Assembly: GCF_001427875.1 (NCBI RefSeq)
Contig: NZ_LMHK01000002.1
Location: forward strand, 470,049-534,048
Source of the DNA: Devosia sp. Root685
Lineage (GTDB): Bacteria > Pseudomonadota > Alphaproteobacteria > Rhizobiales > Devosiaceae
Reading direction: 5' to 3'
DNA: 64,000 nt
Shown here: positions 54,522-63,426 of the stretch, piece by piece
How the letters are laid out: the number at the start of each line of letters is the position of its first letter
How positions within the stretch are numbered: position 1 is the first letter of the stretch
Program-made: the position numbers and the translations under genes
The notes under the pieces: model-generated
What the model saw: only the letters and a program-made list of their open reading frames with translations
Databases searched by the model: none
What the model was told of the DNA's origin: nothing

Positions 54522-55844
54522 TCAGTACAGCATCCACACCAGCCACAAGGTGATCGGCGGGAAGGCTACCAGAATGGCGGTCCGGACGATGTCGCTTGCG
54601 ACAAACGGCAGGACGCCACGATAGGTCTCGGAAAGCCGCGTTTCGGGCGACATCGAATTGATGATGAAAAGGTTCATCCCCACCGGTGGCGTAATCAGCC
54701 CCACCTCGACGACGATCAGGACGATGATACCGAACCAGATGCCGAACTCGTCCGGCGTCAGGCCGAAATCGAGCACCGACATCATCGGATAGACGATGGG
54801 AACGGTCAGCAGGATCATCGACAGCGAATCCATGACGCAGCCCATGATCAGATAAAAGATCAGCACGATGACCATGACGACCCATGGATTGAACCCCTGC
54901 TCGGCCACCCAGGCCGCCGAGACCTGCGGCAGCTGCGACATGGCGAGAAAGCCATTGAGCGAGGCCGCGCCGAGAACGATGAGGAAGATCATGGCAGTCG
55001 AGAGGGCAGTCGAAAGGCACGCTTCGATAAGGCCGGCACGATTGAGGCTGCGAGAGGCAAAGGCGATAAGCCCGGTGCCGGCCGCGCCGACGGCCGCCGC
55101 CTCGGTCGGGGTGAAAATGCCGGCATATATGCCGCCGATCACCAACAGGAACACCGCCAGCACCGGCCAGGTTTTTGCCAGCTCGCGAAACCGCTCGCCA
55201 TAGGACATCCGCTCGCGCAGCCCGCCCGCATCGGGACGAACCCGCACATAGATGGCGATGACGATGATATAGCCGATGGCGGCCAGGAAGCCGGGAATGA
55301 AGGCGCCCATGAACAGCTTGGCGATATTCTGCTCGGTCAGGACCGCGAAGATAACGAGGATGACCGAGGGCGGAATGAGAATGCCGAGCGTGCCGCCGGC
55401 CGCCACCGTGCCGGTGGCCAGGGCGCCGGAATAGCCGTATTTCTTGAGTTCGGGCAGCGCCACCTGCCCCATGGTTGCGGCGGTCGCGAGCGACGAACCG
55501 CAAATGGCGCCGAAACCGGCGCTGGCCCCGATTGCCGCCATGGCGACGCCGCCGCGCTTGTGGCCGAGCCAGGCCGCCGCGGCGTTAAAAAGCTTTGCCG
55601 ACAGACCGCCAAGCGTGGCGAACTGACCCATCAGCAGGAAGAGCGGCACGACCGAAAGCGAATAGGATGCAAAGGTCGAGTAGGAGATGTTCTTGAACTG
55701 CCCCATCATTGGGTTGAAGCTGCCGGTTATCAGCCAGCTGCCGAAAATGCCGACGCCGAGCATGGCAAGGCCGATCGGAACGCGCAGGAAAATCAGGACC
55801 AGAACGACAGGAATGCCAAAGAGGCCAAGAATAAGCGGCGTCAT
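54522..55844 (-). CDS. dctM: TRAP transporter large permease (DctM)
   Basis: A 440-residue membrane protein beginning MTPLILGLFGIPVVLVLIFL with about 12 helices. GFGAICGSSLATAATMGQVA and GTLGILIPPSVILVIFAVLT are the hallmark repeats of the DctM family. It couples sodium entry to solute import. The start overlaps the dctQ stop (ATGA). A longer open frame upstream lies inside dctQ and is not used. Confidence 0.93.
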   Translation of the reverse strand: MTPLILGLFGIPVVLVLIFLRVPIGLAMLGVGIFGSWLITGSFNPMMGQFKNISYSTFASYSLSVVPLFLLMGQFATLGGLSAKLFNAAAAWLGHKRGGVAMAAIGASAGFGAICGSSLATAATMGQVALPELKKYGYSGALATGTVAAGGTLGILIPPSVILVIFAVLTEQNIAKLFMGAFIPGFLAAIGYIIVIAIYVRVRPDAGGLRERMSYGERFRELAKTWPVLAVFLLVIGGIYAGIFTPTEAAAVGAAGTGLIAFASRSLNRAGLIEACLSTALSTAMIFLIVLGAASLNGFLAMSQLPQVSAAWVAEQGFNPWVVMVIVLIFYLIMGCVMDSLSMILLTVPIVYPMMSVLDFGLTPDEFGIWFGIIVLIVVEVGLITPPVGMNLFIINSMSPETRLSETYRGVLPFVASDIVRTAILVAFPPITLWLVWMLY

Positions 55845-56392
55845 GTATGTGCCCCTGCGCTCGGCGCTTCCGTCCGTCCGCTGATAAGATTGCTGATCGA
55901 CCGGCCCAAGACATAGACCGAGACGATCACCCAGATGACCGCGCCCACAAGCCCGGCCGCATAGGCCCAGCCGAGCGGCATGCGCAGCAGGAGCGTCGTT
56001 TCGCCATAGACGAACTTGTCCATGGTGCCGAAATAAAGCCGCCAGGCGATGAACCCGGAGGCAACAAGCATCATCAGGTCGGTGATCACGAGGATCCAGC
56101 CATTGGCCCGGGCCCCGAAATTGTCGGTGACCAAGGCCACCAGCGCATGTCCGCGCATCAGATGTGCCCATGGCATGAAGGCGAAGACGGCAAACCCCAT
56201 GCCGGCGGAGACCAGTTCATAATCCCCGATGATGGGCCGTAGCCCGGCCCAAAGCAGGGCCCGGCCGCCGATGCTGACGACGACCATGATCACGGTGGCA
56301 ATCATGACGATGCCGCCGGCAACCGCCGTCCATTTGGCCAGCGTATGCACAAAGCGACCAAGAGGCGCGCTATCCTGAAACACGGTGCCCAT
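55841..56392 (-). CDS. dctQ: TRAP transporter small permease (DctQ)
   Basis: A 183-residue protein with four membrane helices and the DctQ segment LVSAGMGFAVFAFMPWAHLM followed by RGHALVALV. It partners DctM. It is the first gene of the TRAP operon and is divergent from the MetE-like gene across a 405-bp intergenic region. Confidence 0.9.
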   Translation of the reverse strand: MGTVFQDSAPLGRFVHTLAKWTAVAGGIVMIATVIMVVVSIGGRALLWAGLRPIIGDYELVSAGMGFAVFAFMPWAHLMRGHALVALVTDNFGARANGWILVITDLMMLVASGFIAWRLYFGTMDKFVYGETTLLLRMPLGWAYAAGLVGAVIWVIVSVYVLGRSISNLISGRTEAPSAGAHT

Positions 56393-56798
56393 GCCTCAAG
56401 AAAAACGGGGCACCAGGGCCCGATAGTGTCTCTTCAAATTCATGCCGTTCTCCCCCGAATGGCAGTAAATGACCTTCACCGACGGCTGTAAAATGACAAA
56501 TCGCGCGCCGGTGATAACTTCCGAATTATCGATCGGCCTGAAAATCGGCAGATCGACCGTCCGTTTTGACCGAAATGATTATGCGGTGACATAGGCAATG
56601 AGGCCGTCCTCCACGACCATCATCCGTCCAGCGTCCATGGTTATGGAGCGCAGCCGAACTGGCGAAAAGCGCCTCCCCGAGCTCCTCTCTCAGGGAATAT
56701 AGTTATGTAACATATCTAAATTATGTGCAAGCCACAGACACTCGTGCTAGTGAAAGCCAAACGCTGCTCAAGGGCGGAACAAGCATGTTGGAGGAACA
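56393..56798. promoter_or_regulatory. divergent promoter region, dctQ / MetE-like gene
   Basis: A 405-bp region without genes. TATGTAACATA at 56704-56714 is a perfect 5-1-5 palindrome, and a related AATTATGTG follows about ten bases later. They lie 85-100 bp before the MetE-like start and are candidate regulator sites. GGAGGA sits just before that ATG. Confidence 0.4.
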
Positions 56799-57923
56799 AT
56801 GACTGATCTAGCCAAGCCCCCCTATCACGCCGATGTCGTCGGCAGCTTCCTGCGGCCCGAAAAGGTCAAGGCGGCGCGCAAGGCGCACTTCCAGGACAAG
56901 ACAATGTCCGCAGGGGACCTGCATGCCATCGAGGATCAGGCGATCATCGACGTCATCAAGATGCAGGAAGATGCGGGCCTCAAAGCGGTGACCGATGGCG
57001 AATTCCGCCGCGCCTGGTGGCACTTCGACTTCATGGGCATGCTTAATGGCCTCGACATCATCCAGCGCGAAGGCGGCGGCATCCAGTTCCACGGCGTCCA
57101 TACAAAGCAGGACGTGCCGGTGATCACAGACAAGCTCAGCTTTCCGGCCGATCATCCGATGCTCGAGCACTACAAATTCGTCGCCGCCAATACCAAGGTG
57201 ACGCCAAAGATTTCCATTCCCGGCCCCAGCGCCATCCACTTCCGCATCGCCGACGACGATATTGCCGTTGCCGAATACAAGCACGATGCCGAAGCCTATT
57301 TCGAGGCGATCACCGCCACCTATAAGGACGCGGTGAACGCCTTTTACGCTGCCGGCTGCCGCTATCTGCAGATGGACGATATCTTCTTCGCTTATCTCTG
57401 CGATCCGAAAATCCGGGCCGAGCGCAAGGCGCGCGGCGAAGATGCCGATTGGCTGATTGGCCGCTATGCCAAGATGATGCATGACGCCATCGTCGATCGC
57501 CCGGCCGACATGCTGATCGGCATGCATATGTGCCGCGGCAATTTCAAATCGACCTGGGTGGCCGACGGCGCCTATGACCCGGCTGCCGATGCGATTTTCA
57601 ACCAGACCGACGTCGATATCTATTTCATGGAATATGACGACGAGCGCTCCGGCGGGCTCGAGCCGTTGCGGCTTCTGCCCAAGGGCAAGAAGCGCGTGCT
57701 GCCCGGCTTCATCACCACCAAGACCGCCGAGCTTGAAGACCTCGACGATCTCAAGCGCAAGTTCGAGGCAGCGAGCAAATATGCCGATATCGACCAGCTC
57801 GGGATCGCGCCACAGTGCGGTTTTGCCTCCACCGAAGAGGGCAATTCCCTGACCGACGACGATCAGCGCCGCAAACTCGATCTGGTGGTCAAGACCGCCG
57901 AGACGATCTGGGGCGGGGTGTAA
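56799..57923 (+). CDS. cobalamin-independent methionine synthase C-terminal family enzyme
   Basis: A 374-residue zinc methyltransferase of the MetE C-terminal/YxjG type. The N-terminus is HADVVGSFLRPEKVKAARKA. Zinc ligands fit GMHMCRGN (His and Cys near 242-246), a downstream Glu, and APQCGF (Cys near 338). It lacks the N-terminal half of full MetE. The methyl donor or acceptor may not be folate/homocysteine; stand-alone members act on various thiols and methylated compounds. It is divergent from a TRAP transporter that might import the substrate. Confidence 0.85.
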   Translation: MTDLAKPPYHADVVGSFLRPEKVKAARKAHFQDKTMSAGDLHAIEDQAIIDVIKMQEDAGLKAVTDGEFRRAWWHFDFMGMLNGLDIIQREGGGIQFHGVHTKQDVPVITDKLSFPADHPMLEHYKFVAANTKVTPKISIPGPSAIHFRIADDDIAVAEYKHDAEAYFEAITATYKDAVNAFYAAGCRYLQMDDIFFAYLCDPKIRAERKARGEDADWLIGRYAKMMHDAIVDRPADMLIGMHMCRGNFKSTWVADGAYDPAADAIFNQTDVDIYFMEYDDERSGGLEPLRLLPKGKKRVLPGFITTKTAELEDLDDLKRKFEAASKYADIDQLGIAPQCGFASTEEGNSLTDDDQRRKLDLVVKTAETIWGGV

Positions 57924-57959
57924 GAAGGTCCTCAGGCAGCTTTCGCCCATCCACCGGCT

Positions 57960-58028
57960 GTCATCCCGGCCTTGAGCCGGGATCCATCTCGAGATCTCAG
58001 GATGGGCCCCGGCCTTCGCCGGGGTGAC
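57960..58028. repeat. nested palindromic (REP/MITE-like) intergenic element
   Basis: It starts GTCATCCCGGC and ends GCCGGGGTGAC, imperfect inverted termini. Inside are the hairpins CCCGGCCTTGAGCCGGG and CCCCGGCCTTCGCCGGGG. Elements of this design are common between genes in Hyphomicrobiales. It lies between the MetE-like stop and the terminator. Confidence 0.7.
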
Positions 58029-58070
58029 AACCGAGTTTGGGGCAAGTTTAGATGCCCAACTCAAAACCAA

Positions 58071-58105
58071 AACCGCGCCGCCCTTTCGGACGGCGCGGTT
58101 TTTTT
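58071..58105. terminator. intrinsic bidirectional terminator
   Basis: AACCGCGCCG pairs with CGGCGCGGTT around a CCCTTTCGGA loop, followed by seven T residues on the plus strand; AAAACCAAAAC on the other side gives U-rich RNA on the minus strand. It separates the convergent MetE-like and RND genes. Confidence 0.85.
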
Positions 58106-61100
58106 ATTCCGCGGGCTTGGCTGGCACCGTCTCGGCCAGTTCGTGCTCGTGGTCATCCGGCGCCTTGGGCAGGAAGCGGCGGGTGAAGGCGCTGAAACTG
58201 TCGATATAGGTCAGGAGGACCGGCACGACGAGGAGCGTCAGTGCCGTCGAACTGACAAGACCCCCGATCACGGCATGGGCCATCGGCGCGTTTTGTCCCG
58301 AGCCTTCGTGTAGGCTCAAGGCCAGCGGCAGCATGCCGAAGATCATGGCGAGCGTCGTCATGATGATCGGGCGGAAACGCGTCACCCCGGCCTCGACCAG
58401 CGCCTCATAAAGGTTCGCCCCGGCCTTCACGTGCTGGTTGGCATTGTCGACGAGCAGAATGGCGTTCTTCACCACAAGGCCCATCAGCATGATGAAGCCG
58501 ATGGCGGAGAACATGTTGAGCGTCGATCCGCCGATCAGCAGACCCACCATGACGCCGATCAGCGCCAGAGGCAGCGAGCCCATGATGGCGATCGGTTGCA
58601 GGAAGCTGCCGAACTGGCTGGCGAGAACGAGGTAGATGAACACCACGGCCAGCAGCAGCGCCGAACCGACCGCTCCCATCGTATCGCCGATCTGCTCGAC
58701 ATCGCCGCCGAACGAACTGCGGTAGCCCGTGGGAAAATCGATCCGGTCGACCGCCTGCTGCAATTGCGGTGTGATCGTGCCCAGTTCGACGCCTTCGATA
58801 TTGGCCTCGATGGTCACGCCGCGTTGCAGGTCCTTGCGGTTGATCGTCGCCGGGCCCCGGCTTTCGACCACGTCGGCAACCTGCGAGAGCGTGATCATCC
58901 CGCTCGAACCGGTGGCGATCGGCAGGTTGCCGATGGCGTCGATATCGTTGCGGAGATAATCGGGGAGGCGCACCACCACCGAAAACACCTGCCCATTGGC
59001 CGCGGTCCAGTCGGACACGTCGTCCCCGCTGATCAATGGCGCCATGGTCGAAGCGATCTGCGAGATCGACACCCCGAGACTATCGGCAAGGTCGCGATTG
59101 ATGGTGATGCCGACAACCGGCTGCGCCTCGTCGAGACTCGACTTGATGTCGATGAGCCCATCGATCTTGGCCATATCCGCCATCAGCCCATGGGCCAGCC
59201 GGCCGAGCACCTCGAAGCTGTCGCCATAAAGCGTGACCGATACCGGTGCCGAGGAGCCGCCGAGCCCGGAGGCTGCCGCCACCTGGAAGGTCGCTCCCGG
59301 CACGGCTTCAAGCGCCCGGCGCACTTCGGGCATGAACTCGATGGGCGTAATATCGCGCTGCGATTTTGGAACCAGCGTTACCGTCATGGTGCCCGAATTG
59401 GCGCCCGATGACTGCAAGCCGCCGGCAATGGTCGAATAGGTCGTTTCGACCACCGGGAAGGCACGGATGACCTTTTCGGCCTGCCGAACCTTGGAGGCGG
59501 TATATTCCTTGCTCGAGCCGGCCGGCGTTTCCACCGTGATGCTGAAATTGCCATTGTCGGTCGCGGGCATGAATTCGACGCCCACCAGCGGAAAGAGGAA
59601 GAAGGTGCCGACAAAGGACAGGAGGGCGATGCCCAGAACCGTCTTGCGGAATTTCAGCCCCCAGCGGATCAGGTGCTCATAGCCCCCGGTGATCCATTCG
59701 AACAAGCGGTCGAACTGCTGCACCGCCCTGCCGATCGGCCCGCGCTTGGCATTGGGATTGGCCGCCGGATCGTACCAGACGCTCGACATCATGGGATCGA
59801 GCGTGAAGGCGATAAAGAGCGAGATCAGCACCGCCACCGAAACGGTCACGCCGAACTGCAGGAAGAACCGGCCCATGATCCCGTCCATGAAGGCGACGGG
59901 CAGGAACACCGCGACGATGGAGAGCGTCGTCGCCATCACGGCGAGGCCGATTTCATTGGTACCATCGAACGCCGCCTGCCTGTGGCTCTTGCCCATATGC
60001 AGGTGTCGCGTGATGTTTTCACGCACGACGATAGCGTCGTCGATGAGAATACCCACCGCCAGCGACAGGGCCAGCAGCGTCATCATGTTGAGCGTGAAGC
60101 CGAGGAAATTGAGCGCCACCATGGTGCCGATGATCGAGATCGGCAAGGTGAGGCCGGTAATGACGGTCGAACGCCAGGAGTTGAGGAACAGGAAGACGAT
60201 GACGACGGCGAGCAAGGCGCCTTCGACCAACATGTTCTGCACCGCGTGGAAGGAGTCTTCCACCGGCTTGGCATTATCGACCACCACCTCGATCTTCACC
60301 GCACCATTGGGCAGTTCTTTGGTGAGGAGATCATCGATCGTCCGGCGAATGCTGTGGGCGACGCCCACCGTATTGGCGCCCTGGGTCTTCAAAATATCGA
60401 CCGCGAGCGCCCGCTGACCATTGAGAATGGCAAGGCTCGTCGCCTCGCCCGTACCGTCCTCGATGGTCGCCACGTCACGCAGGGTGACCGGCTGGCCGCC
60501 GAGATTGCCGACGACGATGTCGTAAAAATCCTGCTCGTCTTCGAGGCGCCCGAGCACCTGAATGGACTGCACGATGCTGCCCTGGGTGATCGAGCCGGCA
60601 GCAAGATCCTTGTTCGCCGCCTGCAGCGCCTGCGTGACCGCACTCGGGGTCACGTTGAAGGCGGTCAGGCGATCAGGGTCGATATTGATATTGAGCTGGC
60701 GCGGCACGCCGCCGACGACGCTGGCACTGCCGACGCCGCTGATATTGGAGAGGCGCTTGACGATGATGTCTTCGGTCAGCGCGGTCAGATCGCGGTCCGA
60801 CAGCGTATCCGAACTCACCGCCAGCGACAGGATCGGCAGGGCGGACGGATCGAAGCGCAGGACGCGCGGATCCCCTGCCCCATCGGGCAGCGAGGCTTTG
60901 ACCGGATCGATCTTGTCGCGAACGTCCTGCGCCTTTTGCTGGGAGTTTTCTTCGAGGTCGAAGATCATCAGCACCATGGCCTGCCCGGATTGGGCAGTGG
61001 ACTGGATCGTGTCGAGCCCGGCGATCGTATTGACCGCTTCTTCGATGGGTTTGACGATATCGGCTTCCACCGCCTCGGGCGAGGCGCCGGGATAGCTGAC

Positions 61101-61244
61101 GACCACGGCGACGACCGGAAAGTCGACGTCCGGCATCTGCTCGATGGGCAGGCGTTGATAGGAGTAAAAGCCGAAGACCACGATCGCCACCATGATCATG
61201 GTGGCAAAGACCGGATGATTGACGCTGATACGGGTCAGGAACAT
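58104..61244 (-). CDS. RND efflux pump inner-membrane transporter
   Basis: A 1046-residue RND protein: MFLTRISVNHPVFATMIMVA, 12 membrane helices and two large periplasmic loops. The proton-relay pair is in AVGILIDDAIVVRENI, and PISIIGTMVALNFLGFTLNM precedes it. It pairs with the adaptor gene 4 bp upstream. Substrates could be drugs or lipophilic compounds; the sequence is nearer to the MdtB/OqxB-like HAE1 group than to metal pumps, as it lacks the CzcA-type signature. No outer-membrane factor is encoded in the window. Confidence 0.92.
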   Translation of the reverse strand: MFLTRISVNHPVFATMIMVAIVVFGFYSYQRLPIEQMPDVDFPVVAVVVSYPGASPEAVEADIVKPIEEAVNTIAGLDTIQSTAQSGQAMVLMIFDLEENSQQKAQDVRDKIDPVKASLPDGAGDPRVLRFDPSALPILSLAVSSDTLSDRDLTALTEDIIVKRLSNISGVGSASVVGGVPRQLNINIDPDRLTAFNVTPSAVTQALQAANKDLAAGSITQGSIVQSIQVLGRLEDEQDFYDIVVGNLGGQPVTLRDVATIEDGTGEATSLAILNGQRALAVDILKTQGANTVGVAHSIRRTIDDLLTKELPNGAVKIEVVVDNAKPVEDSFHAVQNMLVEGALLAVVIVFLFLNSWRSTVITGLTLPISIIGTMVALNFLGFTLNMMTLLALSLAVGILIDDAIVVRENITRHLHMGKSHRQAAFDGTNEIGLAVMATTLSIVAVFLPVAFMDGIMGRFFLQFGVTVSVAVLISLFIAFTLDPMMSSVWYDPAANPNAKRGPIGRAVQQFDRLFEWITGGYEHLIRWGLKFRKTVLGIALLSFVGTFFLFPLVGVEFMPATDNGNFSITVETPAGSSKEYTASKVRQAEKVIRAFPVVETTYSTIAGGLQSSGANSGTMTVTLVPKSQRDITPIEFMPEVRRALEAVPGATFQVAAASGLGGSSAPVSVTLYGDSFEVLGRLAHGLMADMAKIDGLIDIKSSLDEAQPVVGITINRDLADSLGVSISQIASTMAPLISGDDVSDWTAANGQVFSVVVRLPDYLRNDIDAIGNLPIATGSSGMITLSQVADVVESRGPATINRKDLQRGVTIEANIEGVELGTITPQLQQAVDRIDFPTGYRSSFGGDVEQIGDTMGAVGSALLLAVVFIYLVLASQFGSFLQPIAIMGSLPLALIGVMVGLLIGGSTLNMFSAIGFIMLMGLVVKNAILLVDNANQHVKAGANLYEALVEAGVTRFRPIIMTTLAMIFGMLPLALSLHEGSGQNAPMAHAVIGGLVSSTALTLLVVPVLLTYIDSFSAFTRRFLPKAPDDHEHELAETVPAKPAE

Positions 61245-61248
61245 GGGA

Positions 61249-62445
61249 TCAGTCCTCGATCAGCTCATAGGCATCGCCGGCCGAAAGCTCGGTCAACGGT
61301 GCAGTAATGACCATATCGCCCGTATTGAGGCCCGAGACCTCGACGACGGCGCCGCGATCCCAGGTCGTGCCGGGCTCGACCGCCTGACGCACGAGGGTTC
61401 CATTATCGAGCTTGAGCACGAATTGTCCCTCGGCATCCTCGCGCAGGGCCACGGCAGGCACGGCGATGGCATCGGCGTGTTCGAGGACGGTAATCTGGCC
61501 GGTTGCGAACATGCCGCCGCGCAGACGCCCTGAATCATTGTCGAGCGAGATATAGATCGGCACGGCACGGGTGCCGGTCGGCGCCACCGGATTGACGCGC
61601 GTCACCCGGCCTTCAAATGTCTGGTTGTCGAGCCCGGTTGCGGTCACCTCCACGGCCTGGCCGGGGGAGACCAACGCGCTCGAATTGACCGAGGCGGAAG
61701 CCTGAAAATCCATTTCGGTGAGATTGACAAGCGTGAACAGCGCCGTACCGGTGCCAATGGTCTGGCCCGCTTCCACCGAACGGTCCGAAACGATGCCGTC
61801 GATCGGCGCGCGGACAGTGGCATTGCTGAGCGCCAGTTCGGCTACCGACACGGCGCTTTCGAGCGCCGTCATATTGGCTTCGAGCGCCGCTGCGGCCGAG
61901 CGTGCCTGTTCGAGCGCCGAGGGGCTGGTCAGCCCCTGCCGCGCCAGTTCTTCGGTGCGCTCCAATTGCTGGCGCGAAGAGAACAACTGTGCGCGCGTGG
62001 CATCGGCCGTGGCGCGCTGCTGGGCCAGCTGCAGGGCAAGATTGGCCTGGTCGATTTCAACCAGAACCTGACCCTCCTTAACGCTGTCGCCGGGACGAAC
62101 GGCAACGCTCAACACCCGGCCGGCCGCCTGCGCGGCCACCACGGCTTGCTTGGCCGGCACCAGCGTGCCCGTCACCTTGACGCGCTGACGCAAGGTCGCC
62201 GGCGCGATCTCGGTGACTTCCGAACTCAGCAATTGCCGGGCGACCGGAGCGGCATCGGCCACGACCTCAGGCACCGGCTCCGCCGGCCGCAACGCAAAGA
62301 AGGCAACGCCGCCAACGACGATCAGCCCGAGCACGATCCAGGGTCCGATCCGGCGTTTGGGCTTGAGACCCTCCGCGACCCGGCGGGCGTTTTCTTTTTC
62401 CCGCTTGCTTTGTGCCCATTCGGGCTTTTCATGGGCTGTGGTCAT
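61249..62445 (-). CDS. RND efflux periplasmic adaptor (membrane fusion protein)
   Basis: A 398-residue protein. One membrane anchor near residues 34-52 (IVLGLIVVGGVAFFAL) is followed by the lipoyl half-motif GRVLSVAVRPGDSVKEGQVL, an alpha-hairpin rich in Ala/Gln, the second lipoyl half ATVRAPIDGIVSDRSVEAGQ, and beta-barrel strands. It bridges the RND transporter to an outer-membrane channel. The operon is divergent from a two-component system that may control it. Confidence 0.92.
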   Translation of the reverse strand: MTTAHEKPEWAQSKREKENARRVAEGLKPKRRIGPWIVLGLIVVGGVAFFALRPAEPVPEVVADAAPVARQLLSSEVTEIAPATLRQRVKVTGTLVPAKQAVVAAQAAGRVLSVAVRPGDSVKEGQVLVEIDQANLALQLAQQRATADATRAQLFSSRQQLERTEELARQGLTSPSALEQARSAAAALEANMTALESAVSVAELALSNATVRAPIDGIVSDRSVEAGQTIGTGTALFTLVNLTEMDFQASASVNSSALVSPGQAVEVTATGLDNQTFEGRVTRVNPVAPTGTRAVPIYISLDNDSGRLRGGMFATGQITVLEHADAIAVPAVALREDAEGQFVLKLDNGTLVRQAVEPGTTWDRGAVVEVSGLNTGDMVITAPLTELSAGDAYELIED

Positions 62446-62757
62446 GGAGAGTGTCCTGATGAAGAGGGGGTCGATTGATAGTCTATCGGCCTGGGGGCAC
62501 TGGCCTATCGGGAGACATAGAAACGGTGGAAAAGCGAGGGCGGCATCGTCCTGCGCTGGTGTCGCACACTATCGGCCAAGGCTGTATCCAGTCCAGGATT
62601 GGCGCAAGGTCCGGAAAGCCGGCCACCGCGGGGTCAAAATGCTCGCATTGGGCTCCTTTTCCATTGTCCATATTGCCGCAACATTGCGAAACTGCAAAGT
62701 CCGCGCAATGCAATGGCAATCATTGTCAGACATAACCCCATCCATGATGAGGTAACC
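62446..62757. promoter_or_regulatory. divergent promoter region, efflux operon / two-component system
   Basis: 312 bp without a convincing gene, separating the leftward adaptor gene and the rightward regulator. It must contain both promoters. I could not identify a response-regulator box by eye. Confidence 0.4.
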
Positions 62758-63426
62758 ATGCGTATACTTTTAGTGGAGGACGAGCTCGATCTGGCTCGGG
62801 CGTTGATCAGTGCTCTCGAGCGCCACGACATTCTGGTCGATCATGTTTCGACCCTGGAAATGGCGCTCGAAGCGGTCGAAAACGCCGTTCATTCGATCGC
62901 GGTTCTCGATCGCAAATTGCCCGACGGCGACAGCCTGACGATCATTCCGCAATTGCGCCGGGCCCAGGCCGGGCTTCCGATCATCGTGCTATCCGCCCTC
63001 GGCTCGCCCGAACATCGCATCGAGGGCCTTGAAACCGGCGCCGACGATTACCTCGCCAAACCCTTCGTCGTCGATGAACTCGTCGCCCGTATCCGCGCCC
63101 TGATGCGCCGCCCGGCCATGATCGCGGACATGGGCATTACCGTTGGCAAGCTCACCTTCAATCTCGGCGATGGCACCGCGACCGCCGCGGGCGAGCCGAT
63201 GACGCTGACCCGCCGCGAAGTGCTGGCCCTCGAAGTTCTGGTGCGCCGCGCCGGCCGCACCGTCGCCCGCTCCGCGCTCGAAGAAGCCGTCTATGGTTTT
63301 GACGACGAAATCGCCTCCAACACGCTCGACGCCCATATTTCGCGCCTGCGGCGCAAACTGGCGCCTGCCAATGTCGAGATTCACAGCATCAGGGGGATCG
63401 GCTATCTCCTGCGGGCCACATCATGA
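62758..63426 (+). CDS. OmpR-family response regulator
   Basis: A 222-residue protein. The receiver domain has the acidic pair in LLVEDELDLA, phospho-acceptor Asp51 in AVLDRKLPDGDSL and Lys101 in LAKPFVVDEL. The C-terminal winged helix (about 130-220) contains LTRREVLALEVLVRRAGRTV and NTLDAHISRLRRKL. The ATG follows GATGAGGTAACC. It overlaps the kinase gene by 4 bp (ATGA) and is divergent from the RND operon, its likely target. Confidence 0.94.
   Translation: MRILLVEDELDLARALISALERHDILVDHVSTLEMALEAVENAVHSIAVLDRKLPDGDSLTIIPQLRRAQAGLPIIVLSALGSPEHRIEGLETGADDYLAKPFVVDELVARIRALMRRPAMIADMGITVGKLTFNLGDGTATAAGEPMTLTRREVLALEVLVRRAGRTVARSALEEAVYGFDDEIASNTLDAHISRLRRKLAPANVEIHSIRGIGYLLRATS

Noticed and set aside
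54484-55503. 339-codon open frame overlapping dctM
   Set aside because: Arg/His-rich shadow; dctM explains the region with classic family motifs.
56808-58070. 420-codon open frame on the minus strand
   Set aside because: It is a shadow of the MetE-like gene, which has zinc ligands and a GGAGGA ribosome site.
59673-61307. 544-codon open frame on the plus strand
   Set aside because: It is antisense to the RND transporter and has His/Asp/Arg-rich low-complexity content typical of a shadow frame in high-GC DNA.
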